From NCBI GenBank assembly GCA_039208045.1, contig JBCCRH010000414.1, positions 1 through 5,170 of the forward strand: a stretch of DNA of 5,170 nt, given 5' to 3'. This DNA is from JBCCRH01 sp039208045 (GTDB lineage Bacteria; Bacteroidota; Bacteroidia; Chitinophagales; Saprospiraceae). The notes under the pieces are model-generated. The model made no database searches. It had not been told where the DNA came from and worked only from the letters and a program-made list of their open reading frames with translations. Each line of letters starts with the position of its first letter. The first letter of the stretch is position 1. Of the stretch, positions 1 through 5,170 are shown in pieces. The position numbers were made by a program, and so were the translations under genes.

Positions 1-1855
1 AGATGGTTCGCTAAGCACTCCAGCATCTTTTGAAGATATTGATGTCAGTGGTAATAACTCATTAGTAGTTAGATTTGATTTTAATATAAATGGTTCAGGT
101 GATGGATTCGATATTACTAACGTAGAAGTTACTACAAATGTCGCAAAACCCGAACCCACCAATCACCCAACCAACTTTATTGCTACGGCAGGGTTACCGT
201 CTACCTCAGTCATTGACTTAGTATGGACCGATGCTAATGCAGGAGATTTGCCTGATGGGTACCTAATCGCGGCAAATGATTCAGGGACATTTCTCATGAT
301 GGATGAACCCGTGGATGGAACAGACCCACCAGAAGATACTAATTTAGCGGATGGTTCTGCTTTAATAAAAGTAGCCCAAGGCACACAGGCCGCTTCTTTT
401 TCTGGCCTTACCCCTTCTACACAGTACTTCTTTAAGATATGGCCCTACTCCAATAGTGGTTCCAATATTGATTTCAAAATTAATGAAATGCCTGAGACAG
501 CGGATGCCACTACAGATGCTGCCTGTGGAATAACAGCATTAGGATCTGCTTCAGTCAATTGTACAACCAACACAGCAGGTGCTGATAACGATGCAGTAAC
601 CGTAAGTATTCCTTATACTGGGGTAGATGCGAATGCTAGCTTGATTATTTTAGTAGGGGTAAGCGCTGGAACGAATGATGGAGATGATCCAGCTTCTGTA
701 ACAGATGGCACTATCACCTTCGATGCTATGGAAGGAGATTCATGGTCTGTAACCATATCTGGTGGAACTTGTAGTCTTAATACAAGTGGTAGTGTGGGTA
801 ATAGTGAATGTGATCCTCCTCCTGCAGTTGTAATTAATGAGATTCTTGCTGATCCTGCCAGTGGATTAGCAGGTGATGCAAATGGGGACGGAGTTCGAGA
901 TACTGAAGATGATGAATTTATAGAAATCTATAATACAGGAAACACTACAATAGATATTTCTAGTTGGACCATTTCGGATGCAGTTAGCGTAAGACATACT
1001 TTTCCAGCATCTACTTTACTTCCACCAGGTACAGGCCTTGTAGTATTTGGAGGGGGCTTACCAGCTGGTATTCCTGTTACAGCTCAGACAGCTTCATCGG
1101 GGGCACTAGGATTTAGCAATAGCGGGGATGATATTACCTTAGCAGACGATGGAGGCACGACTATCGATAATCACTCCTATGGCGGTGAAGGTGGCAATGA
1201 TGAATCTTTAGCAAGGGAACCCGATTTTACAGGTAGCTTTGTGCAACATAGTGCTATCACTACTAATCCTGTCGCCTTTTCCCCCGGTGCCGACAATACA
1301 GATGGTTCTGCCCTCCCCATCGAACTCACCTATTTCCAAGCCAAAAGAGTTGACGATCAAGTCGCCCTCACCTGGCAAACCTCCTCTGAAATCAACAACC
1401 ACTACATGACCATCGAGCGCAGCCAAGATGGCCGCGCGTTCCAAGAAATCGGACGCGTAGAAGGAGCAGGTACCACCAATACTTCACAAAACTACAGCCT
1501 GATCGACCAAAGTCCAGCTAATGGCATCAACTACTACCGTTTACGCCAAGTCGATTTTGATGGGACAATGGACTATAGCGAGGTAGTAAGCGTAGACTTC
1601 AAAGCAGCAGGCAATGAGCTGACGGTACGCCCCACAGAAGCTTCAACTTGGGTGACTTTGGAATTGAGCGCGGGTTTCCCAGAAAATGGCAACTTGCAAG
1701 TGTTTGATTTGAATGGCCGCTTGCTCTATCAGCAGGAAGTAGCTGCTGGTGCCCCAGCTATGGATTTGGATGTGCGTAACTTTGCCGCTGGGCAGTATGT
1801 GGTGCGCTTAGTAGCTGGAAGTATGGTGGAGACGCAGCGCTTTTTCAAGCGATAG
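1..1855 (+). CDS. T9SS-secreted lamin-tail-domain surface protein (5' end missing)
   Basis: The reading frame is open from position 2 to the TAG at 1853-1855, giving 617 visible residues. The start lies left of the window; the in-frame TTG at 248 is internal, because homology continues upstream of it. Visible domains are: residues 1-46, the tail of a beta module shared with the next gene; about 52-172, a fibronectin-III-like domain (STQYFFKIWPYS near its end); about 175-270, a Ser/Thr/Gly-rich beta region with four cysteines (C175, C187, C257, C270) that could form two disulfides; about 276-420, a lamin tail domain (VVINEILADP, EFIEIYNTG, ISSWTISD, DITLADDGG); 439-538, the PIEL module; 540-617, a T9SS type A sorting domain ending QRFFKR. 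A DANGDGVRD segment (292-300), resembling a calcium loop, sits inside the lamin tail domain. From the family, the protein should cross the outer membrane by T9SS and be surface-attached or released. No catalytic domain is visible, and one could lie upstream. Its function is unknown. Confidence 0.9.
   Translation, partial: DGSLSTPASFEDIDVSGNNSLVVRFDFNINGSGDGFDITNVEVTTNVAKPEPTNHPTNFIATAGLPSTSVIDLVWTDANAGDLPDGYLIAANDSGTFLMMDEPVDGTDPPEDTNLADGSALIKVAQGTQAASFSGLTPSTQYFFKIWPYSNSGSNIDFKINEMPETADATTDAACGITALGSASVNCTTNTAGADNDAVTVSIPYTGVDANASLIILVGVSAGTNDGDDPASVTDGTITFDAMEGDSWSVTISGGTCSLNTSGSVGNSECDPPPAVVINEILADPASGLAGDANGDGVRDTEDDEFIEIYNTGNTTIDISSWTISDAVSVRHTFPASTLLPPGTGLVVFGGGLPAGIPVTAQTASSGALGFSNSGDDITLADDGGTTIDNHSYGGEGGNDESLAREPDFTGSFVQHSAITTNPVAFSPGADNTDGSALPIELTYFQAKRVDDQVALTWQTSSEINNHYMTIERSQDGRAFQEIGRVEGAGTTNTSQNYSLIDQSPANGINYYRLRQVDFDGTMDYSEVVSVDFKAAGNELTVRPTEASTWVTLELSAGFPENGNLQVFDLNGRLLYQQEVAAGAPAMDLDVRNFAAGQYVVRLVAGSMVETQRFFKR
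2..139 (+). repeat. Diverged copy A of the N-terminal beta module shared by genes 1 and 2
   Basis: This segment aligns codon by codon with 2445-2582 at a constant offset of 2443. Shared protein signatures include SF(E)xIDVSG, FDFN and GF(D/E)IT..EVT. I count 27 identical residues out of 46, with many synonymous differences, so this is an old duplication. The left part of the copy lies outside the window. Confidence 0.8.
1316..1855 (+). repeat. Copy A of the 540-bp C-terminal secretion cassette
   Basis: This segment pairs with 2592-3131 with no gap, at a constant offset of 1276. The encoded 179 residues differ at 19 positions by my count (about 89% identity). It covers the PIEL module and the T9SS sorting domain through the stop codon. 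The core 1628-1756 is identical to 2904-3032 over 129 bp, followed after one mismatch by another 28 identical bases. Homology ends at the stop codon; the downstream gaps differ. Confidence 0.93.
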
Positions 1856-2018
1856 GAAGTGATAAATAGCCATTTGAGTAGGGCTAGGTAGCCATGCTCT
1901 AAAACCATCTATTATCCACTTAGTGATAGTAGATGGTTTTTTAGTTATATTTACTTAGACAACGATCTCAGAGAAAGTACCCGTACCAAGAAACTATTTG
2001 AAAATCAAACCATATACT
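1856..2018. other. Intergenic gap between the two surface-protein genes
   Basis: These 163 bp contain no credible ORF. They hold a small hairpin at 1882-1893 (GGCT/AGCC stem, 4-base loop), the strong terminator at 1901-1942, and an AT-rich leader before the next gene. No clear Bacteroidota promoter (TTTG plus TAnnTTTG) could be found. The strong terminator suggests that the downstream gene has its own promoter in about 1943-2018. Confidence 0.6.
1901..1942 (+). terminator. Rho-independent terminator of gene 1
   Basis: The left arm 1901-1916 pairs with the right arm 1925-1940 over 16 bp, with one T-G wobble (1912/1929) and an 8-base loop. The right arm runs into six T residues (1937-1942). 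The left arm begins with four A residues, so the hairpin could also work weakly on the minus strand, but no minus-strand gene ends here. It lies 46 bp after the stop of gene 1. Confidence 0.88.
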
Positions 2019-3131
2019 ATGAAGAAAACGACTACACTATTCCTCGGACTTTGCTGCACTGTCCTGAGCTGGGGACAGACTACTATTTACCAAGCAGACT
2101 TTTCTACAGTGGGGGGGTTCATGCACTCCACAACATCCCCACCTGCTCCGATTGGCACCTTTGACGGCGGGAATTACACGATTGGTTATTTAATGCCTCC
2201 TAGCACCGATGTAACTACCAATTCTTTTAGATCAGATGGGACAAAGCTGGTAAGTGCTGATTTTGGAGGAGAAGCAGGCTTTGTAGCTGATCTAATCGAC
2301 ATTTCTGCTGTCTCGAATATCACGATTACAGGTATTGGTAGCACCTTGGGAGCCAATGACTTCAATGATTCAGGTGAATTTTTTCGATGGGGGTATTCGT
2401 TAGATGGAGCACTCGCTTTCACGGATGAATTTACGATCACATCAGGGACATCACTAAATACCCCTGTATCTTTTGAAAATATTGATGTTTCTGGAGCGAC
2501 CTCTCTAGCACTTGTATTTGATTTTAATATGGACGATGATGGCACTGGTTTTGAAATTACAAGCATCGAAGTAACTTCCAACCCCGCCATGCCCATCGAA
2601 CTGGCCCATTTCCAAGCCAAAAGAGTTGACCAAAGCGTCGCCCTCACCTGGCAAACCTCCTCCGAAATTGACAACCACTACATGGCCATCGAGCGCAGCC
2701 AAGATGGCCGCGAGTTCCAAGAAATTGGCCGTGTACAGGGAGCAGGCACCACCAATATCCCACAAAACTACAGCCTAATCGACCAAAGTCCAGCTAATGG
2801 TATCAACTACTACCGTTTACGCCAAGTCGATTTTGATGGGAAAACGGATTACAGCGAGGTAGTTAGCGTAGACTTCAAAGGTGCAAACAGCGAGCTAACG
2901 GTGCGCCCCACAGAAGCTTCAACTTGGGTGACTTTGGAATTGAGCGCGGGTTTCCCAGAAAATGGCAACTTGCAAGTGTTTGATTTGAATGGCCGCTTGC
3001 TCTATCAGCAGGAAGTAGCTGCTGGTGCCCCAACTATGGATTTGGATGTGCGTAACTTTGCTGCGGGGCAGTATGTGGTGCGCTTGATAGCGGGGAGTAG
3101 GGTAGAGACGCAGCGGTTTTTTAAGAAGTGA
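2019..3131 (+). CDS. T9SS type A sorting domain-containing secreted protein
   Basis: This complete gene encodes 370 residues. I chose the ATG at 2019 over the in-frame TTG at 1998 because it starts a classic signal peptide directly: MKK, a hydrophobic stretch TLFLGLCCTVLS, then cleavage near WGQ (residues 18-20). Upstream is A-rich with no Shine-Dalgarno sequence, normal for Bacteroidota. Residues 21-188 form a beta-rich module (VADLIDISAVSNITITG, FFRWGYSLDG, IDVSG, FDFN) resembling the jellyroll modules of Bacteroidota adhesins and extracellular enzymes; this assignment is an inference. Residues 192-291 are the PIEL module and 293-370 the T9SS sorting domain, ending QRFFKK. The two cysteines in the signal peptide do not fit a lipobox. 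It is a short paralogue of the gene before it, lacking the fibronectin-like, cysteine and lamin tail domains. No active site is visible. It is probably a surface binding or structural protein; its specific role is unknown. Confidence 0.92.
   Translation: MKKTTTLFLGLCCTVLSWGQTTIYQADFSTVGGFMHSTTSPPAPIGTFDGGNYTIGYLMPPSTDVTTNSFRSDGTKLVSADFGGEAGFVADLIDISAVSNITITGIGSTLGANDFNDSGEFFRWGYSLDGALAFTDEFTITSGTSLNTPVSFENIDVSGATSLALVFDFNMDDDGTGFEITSIEVTSNPAMPIELAHFQAKRVDQSVALTWQTSSEIDNHYMAIERSQDGREFQEIGRVQGAGTTNIPQNYSLIDQSPANGINYYRLRQVDFDGKTDYSEVVSVDFKGANSELTVRPTEASTWVTLELSAGFPENGNLQVFDLNGRLLYQQEVAAGAPTMDLDVRNFAAGQYVVRLIAGSRVETQRFFKK
2445..2582 (+). repeat. Diverged copy B of the N-terminal beta module
   Basis: This is the counterpart of 2-139. 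In this gene it is followed after only three codons (P, A, M) by the PIEL cassette, whereas 392 residues intervene in gene 1. Confidence 0.8.
2592..3131 (+). repeat. Copy B of the 540-bp C-terminal secretion cassette
   Basis: This is the counterpart of 1316-1855 with no indels. GC content rises from about 35% (2521-2580) to about 57% (2581-2640) by hand count where the cassette begins. Copy A begins with a similar rise. Confidence 0.93.
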
Positions 3132-3168
3132 GGTGGTGTATAGTGGGGAGTAGATAGTGAATAGTAGG
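3132..3168. repeat. Short TAG-rich degenerate tract
   Basis: Directly after the stop of gene 2, the plus strand carries repeated TAGTG, AGTAG and ATAGT units (for example TAGATAGTGAATAGTAGG at 3151-3168). No coding potential is seen. It may be slipped, low-complexity intergenic sequence or the decayed edge of a dispersed repeat. The evidence is weak. Confidence 0.35.
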
Positions 3169-3206
3169 ATCCCGAATTTTCGACCAGTTCGAAAATTCGG
3201 GATTTT
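3169..3206 (+). terminator. Intrinsic terminator of gene 2, between convergent genes
   Basis: The arms 3169-3183 and 3189-3203 are perfectly complementary over 15 bp around a 5-base loop (3184-3188). On the plus strand the stem runs into TTTT (3203-3206) and AT-rich sequence. On the minus strand the downstream side lacks a T run, so termination of the peptidase gene by this hairpin is possible but less certain. It sits 37 bp after the stop of gene 2 and 6 bp from the stop of the peptidase gene. Confidence 0.85.
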
Positions 3207-3212
3207 ATTAGT

Positions 3213-5170
3213 TTAGTTGTAATCGGGTAAGAACGAGTACAGCTTGCCATACTCCAGCATCTGCTCCGTGAAGTCTGCTGGATACTCGACTTTTACATCG
3301 GTGATTGCTCCGCTCTCATCCATTATAGGGACTAGCTTTGGATTAATAAAGCCGCCATAGGGTGGAATATTGAGCTTTTCAGAGCGCGCAAGTACCTCTT
3401 GGTGGATGGCTGCATTCACCTGCACGCCATAGTTTTCAATTAGATTTTTGCCAGCTTCATAATCGCCTTGCGATTTGATGCGCTGTACTTCCATCAAAAG
3501 TTGGCCAAACAAGTCCCGCATTTTTTGGTAATCTTTGATGTCGATAAAGGTCTTGTCGTCGCGTTTTACCAATTCTACGGCACCATTTTCCAAGCCCTTT
3601 TCCATCACCCAACCCGATACCATCTGACGGTTACGCATGTGTGCTTGCTGGATGGTTTTGCCGGGTTCGATGCGGCGCAGCTGTAGCATCTGGCCATTCT
3701 TTAAATAAGAATCATATTCCGCCATGCCCACTTCTTTGGAAGGCACTAAGCCCAACTCGATAAGCTTTTCATCCATGATGTAGTAGAGTGCAAAAAGATC
3801 GGCACGTGCTTCTTCGAGTGGGGAGGCATAGTTTTTCAGGGTTTCGCCGGGGCTAGCGACGTCGGACTCTAGTTTGCCGGACGCATGGCCCAGCACCTCG
3901 TGGAGGGCCGTGTGCATCTTGCCAGCTAGCTTTCCGTGTTTTTTGGCGCGTTTGATTTCTTCTGCGTCATGCGCAAATTCTTGGAGGAGGCCCGGGCCAT
4001 CGGCATTGCCGTAAGCGTCGGTGATGTTGCCAAGGCTTACCGACTTGGAGCCGTAGCGCGCACGAATCCAGTTGGCATTAGGGAGGTTGACACCAATGGG
4101 CGTGGCAGGGGAGGCATCGCCCGCTTCGCCTGCAACCGTCACCACTTTGTACGAAATACCAACTACTTCATCTTTGCGATGCTCTGGCATAACGGGGGAG
4201 TTGCTCTCAAAATATTCAGCGTTCTTAGCCACTACCGACATGCGCTCAGAAGCTTCAAAATCATTGATTTCTACAATTGTTTCATATGAGCCTTTCAATC
4301 CCATTGGGTCTTGGTACACCTCAATGAAAGAATTGATATAGTCCACATCGCCTTCGGTAGCATGTACCCAGGCGATGTTATACAAGTCCCATTTTTCGAG
4401 ATCACCGGTTTGATAGTATTCGATTAGCAATTCCAAAGCGCGCTTTTGTGGCTCATTTTCGGCTACTTCTACCGCTTTTTCCAACCAGCTTACGATTTGC
4501 TCGATGGCTTCGCCATATAACCCACCTACTTTCCACACTTGCTCTTCCAGCTCGCCTGCTTCGTTGCGCACCACTTTGGAGTTGAGTCCCATCGAGATTT
4601 TGTCGTTTTCCAGTTCTGCCTTCATTTTGGTGTAGAAAGCCTCCACTTCGGCTTGTGTTACATCAGGGCCATAGAAGTTGACGGCAGAATTGAGTACCAA
4701 GTCGTCACCCGATTGGTCGATCTTACGCGGATCGATAGCAGGGTCGAACATGGCAGCAAGAGCTTCTGCTGGTAATTCAACACCAACAGCCTGTAGCAAA
4801 CCAGTGAAGTAGCTCTGCGAAAAGCCAGGCGTAAATTTATCATTGGAATAATGGTGGTGAATACCATTAGAAAACCAGACATTTTTTGCGTAAAGCATAA
4901 AGGCATCCCAGTTTTCATCTGTGCGGTCGCCATCAAATGCTTCAACGATTTTGTCGATTGCCCGGCGAATCACGAGGTTGTGGCGGTAGTTTTGATCGTA
5001 CATAATATCACGACCTGAAAGCCCTGCTTCTACCAGATAATAAACGAGTTGCTTCTGTTTTAGCGAAAGCTGATCAAAACCAGGGATTTGATAGCGCAAG
5101 ATTTTTTTATCTGCTACATTCTCCGGATTCCAGACAAAATCGTCGCTATTCTCAGCAGCTTCATTTTGAG
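3213..5170 (-). CDS. Dipeptidyl peptidase III, family M49 zinc metallopeptidase (N-terminus missing)
   Basis: The frame is open from the right edge (5168) to the TAA at 3213-3215, giving 651 visible residues. Family M49 enzymes remove dipeptides from the N-terminus of short peptides using one zinc ion. Numbering from the first visible residue, the zinc motif HEVLGH is at 423-428 (H423 and H428 ligands, E424 catalytic) and EEARAD is at 452-457 (E453 the third ligand). Other conserved family segments are VNLPN (360-364), SVSLGN (376-381) and the N-terminal LRYQIPGFDQLSLKQKQ. The roughly 30-residue spacing between zinc motifs matches the compact bacterial form rather than the longer animal form. 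The TTG at 5097-5099 is not the start, because the frame continues upstream for 23 codons with an acidic linker (NEAAENSDD). About 25 residues are probably missing, which would fit a signal peptide or lipoprotein signal. It is convergent with gene 2 and probably an independent unit. Some databases may label such proteins 'dihydrofolate reductase', which the motifs contradict. Confidence 0.93.
   Translation of the reverse strand, partial: QNEAAENSDDFVWNPENVADKKILRYQIPGFDQLSLKQKQLVYYLVEAGLSGRDIMYDQNYRHNLVIRRAIDKIVEAFDGDRTDENWDAFMLYAKNVWFSNGIHHHYSNDKFTPGFSQSYFTGLLQAVGVELPAEALAAMFDPAIDPRKIDQSGDDLVLNSAVNFYGPDVTQAEVEAFYTKMKAELENDKISMGLNSKVVRNEAGELEEQVWKVGGLYGEAIEQIVSWLEKAVEVAENEPQKRALELLIEYYQTGDLEKWDLYNIAWVHATEGDVDYINSFIEVYQDPMGLKGSYETIVEINDFEASERMSVVAKNAEYFESNSPVMPEHRKDEVVGISYKVVTVAGEAGDASPATPIGVNLPNANWIRARYGSKSVSLGNITDAYGNADGPGLLQEFAHDAEEIKRAKKHGKLAGKMHTALHEVLGHASGKLESDVASPGETLKNYASPLEEARADLFALYYIMDEKLIELGLVPSKEVGMAEYDSYLKNGQMLQLRRIEPGKTIQQAHMRNRQMVSGWVMEKGLENGAVELVKRDDKTFIDIKDYQKMRDLFGQLLMEVQRIKSQGDYEAGKNLIENYGVQVNAAIHQEVLARSEKLNIPPYGGFINPKLVPIMDESGAITDVKVEYPADFTEQMLEYGKLYSFLPDYN

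Noticed and set aside
248..1855. TTG at 248 as the true start of gene 1
   Set aside because: The frame is open upstream to the window edge, and residues encoded at 2-139 match the second gene's protein, so the gene begins outside the window.
1882..1893. Small GGCT/AGCC hairpin as a regulatory element
   Set aside because: A 4-bp stem is expected by chance and nothing links it to a function.
1946..1953. TATATTTA as a Bacteroidota -7 promoter element for gene 2
   Set aside because: It misses the final G of TAnnTTTG, lacks a convincing -33 TTTG at the right distance, and lies right beside the terminator.
1998..2018. TTG at 1998 as the start of gene 2
   Set aside because: It would add seven polar residues before a standard signal peptide; the ATG at 2019 gives a typical MKK start.
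2186..2674. 162-residue antisense ORF opposite gene 2
   Set aside because: It lies wholly antisense to a well-supported gene, shows no recognisable domain, and crosses the module junction without respecting it.
3936..4289. 117-residue plus-strand ORF inside the peptidase gene, and similar shorter ones at 3468, 4072 and 4539
   Set aside because: They are shadows of the strongly conserved M49 coding frame and have no independent signals.
1..5170. Defence island, CRISPR array, tRNA or rRNA gene, or insertion sequence
   Set aside because: No regularly spaced short repeats, transposase motifs, terminal inverted repeats flanking a gene, or structural RNA signatures were seen; the long repeats are coding paralogy.

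Overview
The window reads as chromosomal DNA of a member of the Bacteroidota. Three signs support this. Two neighbouring proteins end in a type IX secretion system (T9SS) type A C-terminal sorting domain. That domain is preceded by the 'PIEL...NYYRLRQVDFDG...YSEVVSVD' module typical of this phylum's surface proteins. The third gene is a bacterial-type dipeptidyl peptidase III. The one visible gene start has no Shine-Dalgarno sequence, as is usual in the phylum. A marine or free-living Saprospiria or Cytophagia-like lineage is plausible, but the sequence does not decide it.

Layout. (1) Positions 1-1855, plus strand: the 3' part (617 residues) of a large secreted multidomain protein, with the end of an N-terminal beta module, a fibronectin-III-like domain, a four-cysteine beta domain, a lamin tail domain with an inserted calcium-loop-like motif, the PIEL module and the T9SS sorting domain. 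(2) 1856-2018: a gap holding a strong intrinsic terminator (1901-1942). (3) 2019-3131, plus strand: a complete 370-residue secreted paralogue with a signal peptide, an N-terminal module related to the one at the window start, and nearly the same C-terminal cassette. (4) 3132-3212: a short convergent gap with a TAG-rich tract and a perfect 15-bp hairpin terminator (3169-3206). (5) 3213-5170, minus strand: a family M49 dipeptidyl peptidase III, with its N-terminus off the right edge.

The notable structure is the relation between genes 1 and 2. The last 540 bp of each align without a gap at a constant offset of 1276, and they include a 129-bp stretch identical at every base. The upstream module aligns at another constant offset (2443) but is far more diverged (about 59% versus 89% amino-acid identity by my count). 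The two modules are separated by 392 residues in gene 1 and by 3 in gene 2. GC content jumps at the same junction in both genes. This looks like a mobile or homogenised 'secretion address' cassette attached to varying surface-protein bodies. I see no defence system, CRISPR array, RNA gene or insertion sequence. The peptidase is convergent to the surface genes and probably transcribed independently.
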